Source: Sclerodactyla briareus (taxonomy: Eukaryota > Echinodermata > Holothuroidea > Dendrochirotida > Sclerodactylidae). Taken from it: 64,000 nucleotides of DNA. Each line of letters begins with the position of its first letter. The stretch's first letter is position 1. Under the pieces are notes generated by a model. That model made no database searches and had not been told where the DNA came from. It saw nothing but the letters and a program-made list of their open reading frames with translations. The DNA lies in contig JAODTK010005522.1 in NCBI GenBank assembly GCA_026419785.1, forward strand, positions 124,001 through 188,000, written 5' to 3'. Positions 37,116 through 48,690 of this stretch are shown piece after piece. The translations under genes were made by a program, and so were the position numbers.

Positions 37116-38965
37116 TGGACATGAGGATATAATGGTTGGCTTCAACCAGAAAACGGGTTTGAACTAAAATGCATAGATCAATAGATAAAGGATGGATATA
37201 AAGATAGAATGGCATTAGATTAACCGGCATAGGCCTAGATGGCTGAGCTTAAAATGCATGTCTCCCTACAAACAGCAATTGGGTGTTCTTCTAGAAATGA
37301 ACAAATACTCACATTTGGTCTCTTTGCAATACATTTTTGGTACCTTGTACAGTTTGAGATACAGGTTCTCATTGCAGTTCCAGACAGAGGTCCTGAATGC
37401 ATCTTTGATGGACGATGAATTCAGGGAGACTCCATTTTCATAGTAGATAATGTATATGGTAGTTCATCTCCATCCTTCAGGTGGGGTGTAGTCTGTCCTG
37501 GTGGTCAGTCTGGAACCTGCAATGACTAGGTACTTCTTGGAATAACAAGTGAGGTTTTAAGCTGTGAAAATTTTTGTTTGATTTTCTGAGCAAACATTTG
37601 AAAAAAAGTAGGAGAAGTAGGAGGAAGGTAGCATTTTCAAGGAAAATGTAGGAGAAGTATGAGGCAAGGGCAAAAAGTAGGAGGAGTTTGAAAAAAAGTA
37701 GGAGCATGTTGCATCCCTGAATTTATGGAAGATGTAAGATGTTCTGTTGGACACCGGCAATGATGCTTGATATAATTTCCTGGACTTCCGAAAAGCTCTT
37801 GACAAGGTTCCTCATGAGCGTCATCTTTGCTCAAGTTGGAGATTGGCTTTCTGGTATTGAGGGGAATGTCCTCAATGGATTCGTGAGTGGCTTCATATAG
37901 GGAACAACGAGTGGTCATTAATTGGGCGGTCGTCCTTGGCAAAAGGTTCACTAGTGGTGTTCCTCAGGGATCGGGTCTTTGGGCCGCTCATGTTTCTGGC
38001 GTATATTGACGATCGGGAAGGTTCTGTTCATTCAACGGTTAAGAAGTTCGCAGACGGTACTTAAGTTTGTATGGGGAGGTCGGTTCGAATGATGATGCCG
38101 GCAATTGTTCAAAGGATCTGGATATAATTTCCAAATGGTATTCCGACTTGCAAATGTTTTTCAATGTTGAGAAGTGCAAAGTCTGCATGTTGGTTTACCA
38201 CCAATCGCAAAAGCTTCCTCGAGTTGATTGGCCGAAATATTCAGGAGGTGAATGCAGAAAAAGATCTCGGTGTTTGTTTTGATTCTTCTTTGAAACCTTC
38301 CAAGCTTCCGGAGCTGCTAGAAGAGGTAATGGATTCTTGGCCTTGATTAGAAGTACCTTCAGTTTCCTTGATAATGATATGTTGTCAGGTTGTTTAGCAA
38401 CTGGTGATGAGGCCCCACCTAGAGTATTCTGTACAAGTGTGGAATCCCTACTTTGCAAAAGACAAGCAGGTAAGTGAGAACGTTAGCGTAGGGTCACTAG
38501 AATGATTCACTGTCTGAAAAATTTATGTTACGAGGAGAGGAGGAAAGCTTAAGGTCGGCGTCTACTACCATTGGAGCTGAGGCGAATCGGGGTGACTTGA
38601 TTCCGGTTTTCAAAATTGTCAATGGCCTCGATGGACTGTCCTTCCACTACTTCTTTGATTTTCCAATGTTACCACAAATAAGGTCACTGTCTCAAGCTTC
38701 GTGGAAGCGCTGCAGATGGACATTCATAAATATTCCTTCTCGCAGAGAGCAGAGAGGGACAATGAGTGGAATTGTCTTCTGAAAATGTGCTTTGCTCTAA
38801 GAGTGTGAATGCGTTCAAAGAAACCAGTCTGATTTATTTTTCAGGAATCAAGGGCGTATATTTAGTTCGAGTTTGGTTCATTTTTCTTTCTGGGGTGTTG
38901 TGGCTTCGGGGTAGTTTTCTGGAGATTATGTCATCCTGACCTTTTCACTAAACTAACCTAAATAA

Positions 38966-41900
38966 GATAATGGCCATTTATGATGTTGGTTCTGAGCCTC
39001 GCAACTTATGAATATTTAATTGAGTCAGCCCAAAAACAATAGGCAAAACCTTCTCACCATACAGACTATTACCCAAGTTTCATTCTATACAAACTGTCCC
39101 TTCTTGAGTTCAAGTTTATTTCTACCGATTCATCATAACCAAACATAAACATGCATACCTGACTTTTACATACTGTGGTCAATGCAAATATATACGGAAA
39201 ATCTGGAATATATATAATATTCAGCTAATGTGGAGGTGGAGGGACAGTAAAAGTATAAATTTTTCAGTCGGTCTACAACTATTTACGTTCTTTAAGTCGG
39301 GTTTAGAGAATTCCAGAGTTCACACCAGTTCCTTGTATTCGATGGTGTGCTTACATAGGGCATAGGCTTCGATTAGAATGAATTATAGTATTCAACATAC
39401 CTAATGACTTGCCAGACACATCAGCCCTAGCCTACCTGTTTCCAATGTCCAGACGACAGGACCAGTGCTGCATGGACAGGAGTCCTCCCCAGGTAATCCT
39501 TTACAGTGTGAGTGGGCTGGGGGGCAACTGCCGCCAAATTAACTGGCGCCATGATCCATGATCAGTAGTTAGGCGTTCGATCAACCAAACTTTCCTGATT
39601 ACCCCTGCTTCACACTAAAAACAGAAGTGTTCTTGTACACCCTAAAAGGAAGCAGTGGGCTGAATTTCAGCTTGACGGACCAGGCCTTCTGACTTCAGAG
39701 TTGGTTCAGTGGTTGATCTCTTCTGACCTAGTTGACCGACCGCAAAGATAGGATTATTGTCTCAGTATGGGACACAACCTACCAAGTTTGATGTCAATCC
39801 ATCCAGGTGGGGTTGAGTTATTGTGTCCACAAGCCAGGCATCACACACAACACACACATTACACACACTGTCATGACGCATGGATACTGGCAACAATTTT
39901 TCTACCCAACAGACACTATCCAATTTTCCGAATAAATAGGGGAAACATTTGTTACCATTTAGCAAAATTACCAATCTGCCGTCATCATCACTCTATTTCA
40001 CATAAGTTGTTCTCATCACTGCCACAGTACATGAACACAAACCAAAGATGGTCCTGAATTCACTTGTCATTGGTAGTAAGAAACTCACAACGATGACATA
40101 TCCTGCCAGCCAGAGCGATATGCAGGAGAAGTACTAGAGTGCAATAGAGGGCGCTGTAACCATAGGGTCCCCAACCAGGAGGCAGCCATCTTGGTTCTTG
40201 GAGTCGTACCGGGCTGCTACTCACGGTTTGTCGATCACATGATCAGTGAATACTTGCGTAACAACATGGATACCTGGGGAAGAAATAGACAAATAAGGAG
40301 TAATAAGTAGTTTGTTTATTTCCTTAGTTTTGTGTGTATATCAAGCAAAGGATAACTATATCATATCATATCACAAATTTCTCCAGAAGTCTGCATTGGA
40401 CTACCATTCGAGCTTGAACAATAAACATGATGTTACTGAAGGGTTCGTGCATCCTGGAGAGTGCCCATGACTACTATGAGTGAACTACATTTACTATTTC
40501 AATTATTTGTTGCCACACCATCTCAGAATAGGTAATAAAATTATGCGTTGAATGTATGAGGCCACAACACAATCTCTGTGTGTGTTCATGGCAACTAATT
40601 GCCTCAGTGGCTGTCAGAACTAAGCTTTCAGTTTAAGTGCTATTTCCTGGGAGCAGGATTCTTAGCAAGACAGTGGAAAACCCCAATGTGACCATGTCCT
40701 CTCTGGTGCAGCCCTTCATGGGGAAAAAGGCCTTGATCCGCTGAATGGATCCCTCAAACAGCTATAAGTTGGTTTTTCCATGTGTTATGAGCGATGAACC
40801 CCCACACACTTTGCCCCCCCCCCTTCAGGCCCATTACTCGCCAGTACAGCAGGAAATGGCAAGGGAAAATGTGTGATTTCCAACCAGAAGTCGTGTACAC
40901 AACATGTAAAACAGTATATAGGGTGTTCAGTAAGAAATGGGAGAATGGAGAATGGGCAAAAAATGGAGTGGGAGGGAGCACTATCGAGGTATGATAATTT
41001 CGTTATTACTGTCAGTGTGGGGCCTATGATGTATAGCACTTCCCACACATCAGGGTGAAGAAATGTTGCAGGGCATTCAATGGGTGATGCACTAAGTTCG
41101 AATGTACCCGGCAATTCAGTTCATGACAGACAACACCCCCTCTCTACATCAGTGTTCAGCCAGGGAATTCATACTGGGTGATGCATCATAATGAAGGCCC
41201 TGGATCAGTTCCTGACAGACAGTTTAGCGGAACGCCATTACGATGTTCATACGTGGAGATCTCTGCTAACCCTAAAAGTCTAGTGCCTAAAAACTTTTTG
41301 GAACACACTTTCTGTTCCTTATTCAAAGTCTGATGGGTTTGTTTTGCCTGCAAGTGAAAAGGGCATATCAAAAGTACAAATTGGTGGGGTTTGGTGGGAT
41401 CCAGGTATATGTATATTTTAACTGATTTTGACCCTTCACAGGAGAAATTGACCAAAACCAACACCAACAAACTCGGTTGTCAACGTAAATGTTGTCCGCT
41501 AACTTCAAGCTCTTCTAGCGGAAAAAGTAATTGGTCGATGTATGGTAATTTCAGTTGTAAGTGCCATGTGCTACACTTCTCTGCTTTCCAAATGAATGTC
41601 AGCTGGGGGCCTAAAGTAGGGCACACAAGGATTCAGGGAGGGGAGAGTCTATTGGAGGTTCTGCTACCTACAACACCCTAGCTCTCTTTTCAGTACTGTT
41701 CTAGCCAGGGATTCAAGCATCATGATGCACCCAGTTCAAATTTCATATTTATGCACCCACAGCTTTCTGGTTGGAAATTTTCAGCAACAGGTCTGATTTT
41801 TCCTGATCAAAAGTAATATTAGTCCAAAAATGATGAAATTCTGCAATGATTTTAATGTGACAATAGACCAGTTAGTAGTACAACCACCACAAACACTCAG

Positions 41901-42042
41901 TTGGTGCGTATCACTAAACTATATGGGAGAATATGGCCTACACACAATGGCTATTATTAATTAAAAGTGAGGGTTACTAAAACATGACATGTGAAATTGA
42001 CCAACTTGGGACTTTCCACCGGCTGACCTTTTCCCTCTCTAG
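38966..42042. other. Unassigned sequence with minor repeats
   Basis: No gene can be supported. A phrase resembling LINE 3' flank (ACCAAGTTTGATGTCAATCC followed by CATCACACACAACACACACA) lies at 39780-39870. A possible acceptor and exon lie at the right edge (see next entry). GGCCTA palindromes occur near 39430. Confidence 0.35.
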
Positions 42043-42120
42043 AACCTGGACATTATTAAAGCTGATCTGCCTGGTCTTGATCAAACAACATCACCATTAA
42101 ACGAATACAAAGATATGCAT
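42043..42120 (+). CDS. Weak candidate exon upstream of 42356
   Basis: A strong pyrimidine tract and acceptor (CTTTTCCCTCTCTAG) precede an open reading NLDIIKADLPGLDQTTSPLN continuing EYKDMHH. No GT donor follows within the open frame, so the exon call is tentative. It is listed because it lies in the same orientation and just ahead of two better-supported candidate exons. Confidence 0.25.
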
Positions 42121-42355
42121 CACACGGCTTGATATACAATCGCAAAGCTTCCATGAAGCACTATTTTCGTTATCCTTCTGTCATTCCTATCAGCGTTTGC
42201 TCTGTTGCCGCACAGCACACTATGGTAATGAATCCTCCACTACCAAAAATTGATGAAAAAAACATGTCATTAAAATCCGCTCTGTAGGACCTCAATATTC
42301 TTTCCAAACTTGAGTTGAAAACTCGCCTTCCCACTACTGTTTTTTTCTCTATCAG

Positions 42356-42461
42356 GTATTCTTCCGCTCAGCGCCCAGGGCGTTGCAAAGTTCAAGATGG
42401 GCGCTTGCGAGAGTATAACTTGTACATGAATACAGTGAATGATACGGTAGCTTTATTACAG
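42356..42461 (+). CDS. Candidate coding exon, product unrecognised
   Basis: The segment follows a textbook acceptor (CTGTTTTTTTCTCTATCAG). It reads YSSAQRPGRCKVQDGRLRE, continuing YNLYMNTVNDTVALLQ to a donor at 42462 (GTAGCA). An alternative donor at 42413 (GTATAA) would end the exon at 42412 after RLRE, in the phase needed by the next candidate exon at 42535. The peptide looks protein-like and CpGs are retained, but I do not recognise the family. A 127-codon frame on the opposite strand covers the same DNA. I favour the plus strand because of the two pyrimidine-rich acceptors. Confidence 0.4.
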
Positions 42462-42534
42462 GTAGCAAAGCCCTTTGAGATATCTGTACTGCAGCTCTCT
42501 TGAGACAAATATTTATTTGTTCCCTTCCTTGCAG

Positions 42535-42649
42535 GGTATCTATGTATTCATCCAGTTCTATAGGCAATGAGATTTTCAGTTCCGGATTGATCCCAAAGAA
42601 GGAAGTACGACAGGGAGATTTATACGGAACTTTCATTCTTACCTCTCTG
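42535..42649 (+). CDS. Candidate coding exon, product unrecognised
   Basis: A 115-bp segment is bounded by an excellent acceptor (TTTGTTCCCTTCCTTGCAG) and a GTAAAC donor. Only one frame is open across it. It reads VSMYSSSSIGNEIFSSGLIP, then KKEVRQGDLYGTFILTSL, ending on a codon boundary. Joined to 42356-42412 it would continue one frame across a 122-bp intron. The next candidate exon at 43028 is in compatible phase. No domain is recognised. Confidence 0.45.
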
Positions 42650-43027
42650 GTAAACATGTGCGAAGTGTAGTTCACATTTTTAACTTCTAAAATGCCAGGA
42701 AAAATGTAGCACAATATTAAAGCAATCCCATTCAATAATCATGAATTATATCCATGCCACATGAGGTAGTGTCCGGGGTATTGTTTTTTTAGGCAGGGGG
42801 GTGGGCTTGTAGGGGGAAGGGGGGTTACTCCAACACATTTTCACCTAAAACTGGGTGCCTAGAACCCTATTAATTTCAATCACCATTTTTCATATTTTGC
42901 TCGATTTCATCAAAAAACTGGTAGAGGGGATGTTACTATATACACATTGATTCTGCTGAGACAATGGTCGACATTTTGAGGACCTGGGAAGGTCAAAATT
43001 TAACACTTACGTTATTTTTCGAACCAG

Positions 43028-43111
43028 ATTTTAATGAGGACTAATGTGGCTACAATTGGGCCTGCAGAAATGAAGGTCATTGAAGCCAGGCTCATGGCAG
43101 ATCTTGGAGGG
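43028..43111 (+). CDS. Candidate coding exon, product unrecognised
   Basis: After TTATTTTTCGAACCAG the frame reads ILMRTNVATIGPAEMKVIEA, then RLMADLGG, beginning on a codon boundary as expected from the exon ending at 42649. It runs into a G5A8 homopolymer where no GT donor is obvious. A homopolymer length error could hide the true end. It has an amphipathic-helix character. Further on, 43280-43338 reads RRRRKRIKNRGAIVL to a stop after a TTTAG site, which might be a basic C-terminal tail. Confidence 0.35.
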
Positions 43112-43329
43112 GGAAAAAAAATTTGATGTAATTATACGATCGAAACGTAGGGCATGTCTTAGCAGCCTATGTTTCACCACAAAGGCCTCTGACGCCCAGG
43201 CTGCTTGGGGAGAAATATGTTTGTGTAGCAATGAAATGCATTGTGTGTGTTCCGTTATATTTTTCCCACCGCATGGTTTAGCCTGCGGAAGCAGACGTAG
43301 GAGAAAGCGTATCAAAAATAGAGGGGCTA

Positions 43330-43905
43330 TCGTTCTTTAGTAATATACCACGGGCGCATATCACCAACTATCGTTATGCAGACAAATCCCAAAAGTTTGG
43401 ATTTTGCTCATTACGAGTCAGGTGACGTAGATGTCAGTCACAGGTAGCACACGGGCAGTTGATATAGATGGGAGGCCCAAACCGAATGGATACGCGGAAA
43501 CATCGCCCCATATTTAGGTCCGACATATTTATATAGAGATTCAATAAAACTTTTACAACAACGAAATGAGAATTATCGAAGAATGATGCATTTAAGCATT
43601 AAAAATGACCGAAGCCACTGTTTCGGCCATGCGCAGCCGTATTGCGGTTGTTGGTGTGGCGCAGGACGTTCAGAAAAATATGAATCCTTCAAATGGGGCA
43701 GATGAAAAAGAACTATTTAGCTAACGATGCTAAAAAACTTGGTTGGAGGTTGTCTAAATCATTCTTAATTAGACCAAAAGAGCGTTCCCGTAATTTAGTG
43801 AAGAGAGAATGTCCGATCGCGCAACACGTTGACGTCGCACCGCCCACTAGTACCGCCCATGATTGAGGTCGACAGCGAGGCAGACGGCGCACAGGCGTTT
43901 GTTCA
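43330..43905. promoter_or_regulatory. CpG-rich stretch, possible promoter
   Basis: CG dinucleotides are clearly denser here than in the flanking AT-rich DNA, including GCGCATATC, GCCATGCGCAGCC and GATCGCGCAACACG. A small well-placed start codon lies inside (43605). There is no TATA box at a convincing position. Regulatory function is inference from composition only. Confidence 0.3.
43605..43724 (+). CDS. Small open frame, 39 codons, unrecognised
   Basis: AAAAATGACC gives a favourable start context. The peptide begins MTEATVSAMRSRIAVVGVAQ and ends ADEKELFS before TAA. Composition is protein-like, with an Ala/Val-rich first half and an acidic end. It lies in the CpG-rich stretch and could be a first exon, an upstream open frame or a micropeptide. 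The surrounding GACCGAAGCCACTGTTTCGG is a near-palindrome, which lowers confidence that selection is on the protein. Confidence 0.25.
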   Translation: MTEATVSAMRSRIAVVGVAQDVQKNMNPSNGADEKELFS

Positions 43906-44387
43906 GGCCAATCACCGATTGGTTTAAAGGGCACCCTGACATAGGAGTGAATGGGGGTGATACGAGGTGAAAACAAACAAACGCCTCAGGGTTCAACAGG
44001 CTACCATGGTGTGCATAGAAGAAACATGAATAATTTTCATTAGCGAGGATCCCAGCCCAGGATGGGGGACCTGACAGGATGCCATGGACCAATATCTAAA
44101 GGAATGCAATACCAATAACATGAAGACCGGGATGGGCAGGAAAACTCTCCACCTCTCATATTACACTACACTACAAGGCCAACACCCTATATTTATGCTT
44201 CATATTCATTACCACAAAGGTTATGATTTCAAAATATACGGAAAAGCACTGTGTACTTGCATGATTAACATTTTCCTCCGAATAAAGCATAGAGACATTA
44301 GACTGCCCTTCCCAATTACTGGGTGTGTTACCCTAACACACACAAAAGTGGGAAAACCGAATACGGACAATGTATCTTACAGTGTGT

Positions 44388-44645
44388 AGTCGAGACTGGC
44401 ACATCAAGGGACGAAGATCGAGACCAGAGGGTGTCGAGACCGAGGACCGAGACCAGGAGCACAATTCGAGACCGAGACCAGCAAGCTCCGAGACCGAGAT
44501 TCGAGACCGAGACCGAATGGATATAGTGTATAGGGACAAAAAGTACGAACTGTAATTGCAGGGCCTATTTACACTACGTGTTCTATTATTGCACCATGAT
44601 AGACCGCCTCTGCTATGATACATTCCTGACTCATTGATACATCCC
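44388..44645 (+). repeat. GAGACC-repeat element, copy 2
   Basis: Starts near CAGTGTGTAGTCGAGACTGG, then a CGAGACCGAGACCAG-type tandem (44405-44515), then ATATAGTGTATAGGGACAA, GCCTATTTACAC and CATTGATACATC. The whole order matches 28320-28552. The CAGTGT start followed by GAGAC repeats resembles the ends of hAT-like elements noted elsewhere in this window. Confidence 0.6.
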
Positions 44646-46530
44646 TGATCATTATCCATAATCGACCAGGAATAGGTCTAACACAGAGCCATAAAATAAG
44701 GGGTGGCGACCACGTGGATACGCCCCCACCCATCAAACCCCCCCCCCCAATCAGTCACCAAATTTGGCGGTGAAGCCATAACCAGAATATACACCCCTCA
44801 TCACATTTAAAAAGAAATTCTAAATACGGATGCCGGCTGACCTCTATGAGATTCAGCAGTACTGGTATGGTTAGTACAATACCAGAACAGTTTGCTTTGG
44901 TGACTGCATGAATGAGCCCCAGCCCTCCCTTTCCCACACCACACTCACACAACCTCCTATCTTGCCTGGGTGCCAGTTTATCCTGCATCCTTAGCTAGCT
45001 TCGGGAGAGAATACAGCTTCCTAATTTCAATTCGCTGTTGATTAGTTCTAGGCCATAAGTCTGAACCTAAAACCCCAGGACACCCGCGTTCTATGTAGCC
45101 AGGTGGGGGCACTATTTGTGTCTCCAGTAATGCAGGGCCATGAATAGATTACAAAAATCTACCAAATAACTTGACCCCTTCCAATTGAAACATTAATTAG
45201 CTTCATGTCTGTACCTATGATTGGATGACCAATCTCAATATTTACCATGCTACCATAAGGTTAGACCTAACTGTTTGTCAAGTTGGAAGTCCTTGCCAAC
45301 TGTGATAGGCTTAAAACAATGCCCAAATGAAAATTCAGTGTCTAGCCAGGACAGGATCTATGTTGGGGACCATTCCACAAATTACAGACAGTTCACATCT
45401 ATTGAGCTGTAAGGGGACATGGAAAAAGTGCATTATGGGAGGTTTAGGTGGTCAGTATTCAAGAATCAACAGTAGGCTAGTAGCAAGAGTAGAAAATTAG
45501 CCTGGGCTGGAAAAAACAATGCACCACTGGGGCTATAGTATAGGCCTAGCCTAGGCTAGAATAGTACTGTCGAGGCCTGAATCGCTATGAAATCTTGAAA
45601 AATATTTTATTGATTGACATAGGCAAAACTACTTCATAACAAAAAGTAGCAATAAGCATCCAAGGTACATGTACGTAAATTTATTGACAGATTGACACCA
45701 ATTCCTCATTAGACTGATGCAGTCAATGTTCAAATCATTTTCGCTCAAACTGGATCAAGTCATAAGGGTCTAAACCCATCTGAGAAAATTGAAACGAATT
45801 CATGTTCAGGGTTCATAATGATAATTGACAGTCGTTAAGGCTACTGCAGTAATTAACATAATTCAATTACCGATTACATCCCCCTCCTCCCCACTAAATT
45901 AGTAAATGAAATGAAATCACTAAATATTTACCCCTCCATAAGTTTGAACAGTAACAGTTATTAAGTGCCTGCTGGAGATTTTTATTGTGGTAGCATACGT
46001 AACGAGATTCCCATGTTCATAGGGCCGGGTTCTTCGTGATTCTTCATTTTTTATCATGATCAGGGTTTGATATATAAGGTTGAATGAAAATTTGGCTGAA
46101 TAGGCCTAACAAAATACGCCCCTCCGGAAAACGAGGAAGCCACGAGATATTATTCAGGTTTTGGACAGGACTCCATTAAAATTATTTGAAGCACATTTGA
46201 TTGGGTAAGGCCTAAGTTCAAATAAGGCATTGTTGGAGTGGAGCAACACCACTAATATAATAGCTCCATGAGCAACACCAATGAACCAGGAACCAGCTAA
46301 CTTCTGACTCCTTGCCTACTGTAATGTGACTACTGTGTGTGACTGCCAACAAGTTGAAGCTGGCAACAACACTGGGTCCTGGGCGAAGTTAAGTTTTCAC
46401 AACTGTTTCCCACATTGACCAATTTAAAGGCCCACTTCACTTAGTTCATAGTAAAGCGCAACACTGGAACTTGCAAGGATGTTTTTTTCTCAGAACCAAA
46501 AATTATTCCGAAGGAAAAAGGACACAATAT
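44646..46530. other. Unassigned sequence
   Basis: No gene recognised. Contains a poly-C run (44738-44748) and palindromic GGCCTAGCCTAGGCTAG near 45543-45560. Confidence 0.35.
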
Positions 46531-46534
46531 TTTT

Positions 46535-46712
46535 TGCTGGTCTCGAAACGAGACCGGAAGAATTTTCGAGACCAAAAGGGTTCGAGACCGAGACCAAGAC
46601 CGAGACCACAGGGTGTCGAGACCGAGATCGAGACCAGCAAAAAACTCGTCTCGAGACCGGTCTCGAGACCGAGATCCGGTTCTCGATAAACTACAAACAC
46701 TGGTATCTGATA
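46535..46712. repeat. GAGACC-repeat hAT-like end
   Basis: A dense tandem of CGAGACCGAGACC and its complement GGTCTCGAAACGAGACC runs to 46685. It is followed by a terminus whose reverse complement is CCAGTGTTTGTAGTTTATCG. The tract includes inverted GGTCTCGAGACC palindromes. It fits the right end of a hAT-like element with a low-complexity subterminal region. No left terminus was identified. Confidence 0.5.
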
Positions 46713-47440
46713 TTGACTCCTGACGGCCTCCTATGTTGTCCTGTACCATTCTCAGAAACTCAAATGGGCTATTGTGCATCTTATTTTGTTTGGGTGATTC
46801 CCGTGTTCCAATCCTACTTTGGTGCTTCGACAATAGGCAAATGAATGACATGGCCTATTTTACCACTATAACAAACAGTTTTTTTAATATTTTTTTTTTG
46901 CTAGGTACGATCAGGAAACCACCTAGTTTTGAATTTGGAATTACAGTTGAATGGCCACTGTAAAAGCAACCAAGCCAGCTGATTGCTCTGACAGTTGCAG
47001 GTAAGCGTACACAACACATTCTTGCAACCAGGTTAATACTATATACCATAAACCACAGAGTTATTACTGTAAATATTAAACACGAGATATTACTACAGAT
47101 ACCACCCTGCAACTACAATCACCTAAATAGGGACAAAGTCACACCCAAATATGCACTTGTGAGATGATCGTACTGTGGAAGATATAGTATACCATGGTTT
47201 CCAAAGTCTGATGCTATCACGCAACCTTTATTGTGATAGTGACCACAATTGTTGTATGTATAATTGGTTGGATTGACAAATGATGGCTTAACACACAGAG
47301 ACTAAATACAGTACTGTAGTGCCACACACTGCAGTGACGAGTGAGTGGTAAATGGGTTACTGCTACATGTACTATAGTAGTGTTACCAACCATGATGGTA
47401 CTGGTAGTCAGGAACACAGGCAACTACAGTACTCCACAGC
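46713..47440. other. Unassigned sequence
   Basis: No gene or second-copy repeat recognised. Short ACTACAGTA-type inverted phrases cluster at 47310-47430. Confidence 0.3.
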
Positions 47441-48690
47441 ATGGCTATGGAGTCCCCACAGAAGGAGCCTGAAGGTGCTTTAGCTAGGCACGCGAATGTG
47501 CAAATACGCGACAGAAAGTTTCCTCCTGTGTTATTTATATGGGTTTATTCATGAGGCAAGCGTAATCGCGAAAATGTGCGATTTTTTGTCGCGGGTTCGC
47601 GACAAAAACCAAAATTGCCGGTGACATCAGACACGTGTCGCCCGTGACAGCTCGCGATTTATGACCGATTGGAGAAACGCCAAATGGGACACCGTATACT
47701 GAGAATTTCAGTATTTTGCTCCAAAATAGGTATATCGTGTCAACAGTACATCGTGCAATTCCCTCTATTCCGCCTGTTTAATAGGCTACATAGTCTATTG
47801 CATTATTTATAGTGCCATATGTTCGAATAGTTGGCATGATGGATTGTTGAATGAAGCGTTTTATAACCTGGGGGATCGGTGGGAATTATTTCCCAAGGTC
47901 TAAGCGGAATTTCCCGCAATCGGGTTGGATAGATGTACTCGGGGAATCGACCAGCCAGGGAATGTATATGTCTAGCCTGCTATGACCAAAACCATGGCAT
48001 GAAATAACCAAAACTACCTGACACGGTCATCCCGGAAAATGTCTATGGCCATGTCTATTAAACCCCATGTCAATCATGCCTGCCTCTCTAAAAAGACAAG
48101 AGTGAATTTCACTCTCTCTAATGAGTAGTCAATCAGAAACCTCGAAATGTAAGAGTGGAATCCGTACTCGTGCTCTCTATGGAAATATTGGAGTGGTCAG
48201 TCAGCACACTTCGAATTGCAAACTAGAAGGTGAAGTATTGCTCATAAGGGCGAAAGATTTTTCTACAATGGAGTGAAATGGATGTTCACACCGCACACTT
48301 CATGAGAGGTAACATCACTATTTGTTTTAAGAGGGGTGTCACATTTCGAAAATTCTCGAAGACATACAGGCCCATAGCCTATAGGTCATAGGCCTATAGC
48401 CTAAAGTCGTTGTCGTCAATTAGGTGAACTGCGTCTCCTCTGTATTTTCTTCAAGGAGGTATATCCTGTGGCCATAATGACATCTTCTAAATTGATGTGC
48501 TTACGAGGCGTCATGTTTTGTCCGTTTTCGCGCTAAATAGCCCATCATCAGTTCTGTGTTCCCCGGCGAATTTTATTTCGCGAGTCGCAATTGCGCCGTG
48601 CCTTAGTAAATACCCGCGCGACACGCGGACATGCGATTGGCCTTCTGGGAAATCGCCTGTCGTTTCGCATATTCTCGGTGCCTAGTAGAG
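47440..48690. promoter_or_regulatory. CpG-rich stretch with small open frames
   Basis: Two CpG-dense patches (47485-47680 and 48490-48680) contain CGCGACAAAAA, CACGTGTCGCCCGTGAC, TCGCGAGTCGC and CGCGCGACACGCGG. A 38-codon open frame starts at 47442 (MAMESPQKEPEGALARHANV) and includes AAG followed by GTGCTT, a possible donor. The composition suggests an unmethylated promoter or first-exon region. No gene body is recognised on either side. Palindromic CATAGCCTATAGGTCATAGG lies at 48370. Confidence 0.3.

Larger units (their letters stand above)
33814..37718. mobile_element. 3.9-kb non-autonomous hAT-like element inside the LINE
   Basis: The LINE reverse transcriptase stops at a LLEFT-coding stretch (33813) and resumes at 37719. 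GAATTTA is present on both sides (33807-33813 and 37719-37725), a target duplication of 7-8 bp. The termini are GGCTGCACATGCTCC on the left and the reverse complement of CAGGGATGCAACATGCTCC on the right. CAGGG ends with a duplication of about 8 bp fit hAT transposons. Both subterminal regions carry AAAGTAGGAG repeats, direct on the left (33838-33925) and on the right (37600-37705). No transposase is recognised. The interior holds diverged repeats and a large minisatellite. Confidence 0.75.
31000..38965 (+). mobile_element. CR1-like LINE, nearly full length, split by a hAT-like insertion
   Basis: The element reads on the plus strand. ORF1 begins with a CKKCHRLAVLEAR motif near 31240 and ends with a DGLHLNGAGASRLG motif near 31945-31985, the signature of the SGNH/GDSL esterase domain in CR1-group ORF1 proteins. 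ORF2 follows with an endonuclease: LPGFAMF, GDFN near 32570 and NNLDLVLSSDPN near 32700. Its reverse transcriptase runs from PVSLTSV near 33670 through FLDFRKAFDK near 37785, a YADD-like FADGT/YIDD region near 38010-38055, DLGVCFDSSLKPS near 38262 and RPHLEYSVQVWNPYF near 38410. The 3' end is a CTAAACTAACCTAAA tract. Frames are broken many times, so it is dead or badly assembled. A 5'-truncated relative lies at 59415-59942. Confidence 0.85.

Noticed and set aside
36388-37230. Minus-strand open frame of 280 codons rich in Ile-His-Pro-Ser
   Set aside because: It is the translation of the GGATGGATAGATGG minisatellite; a second frame is open over the same DNA. No domain.
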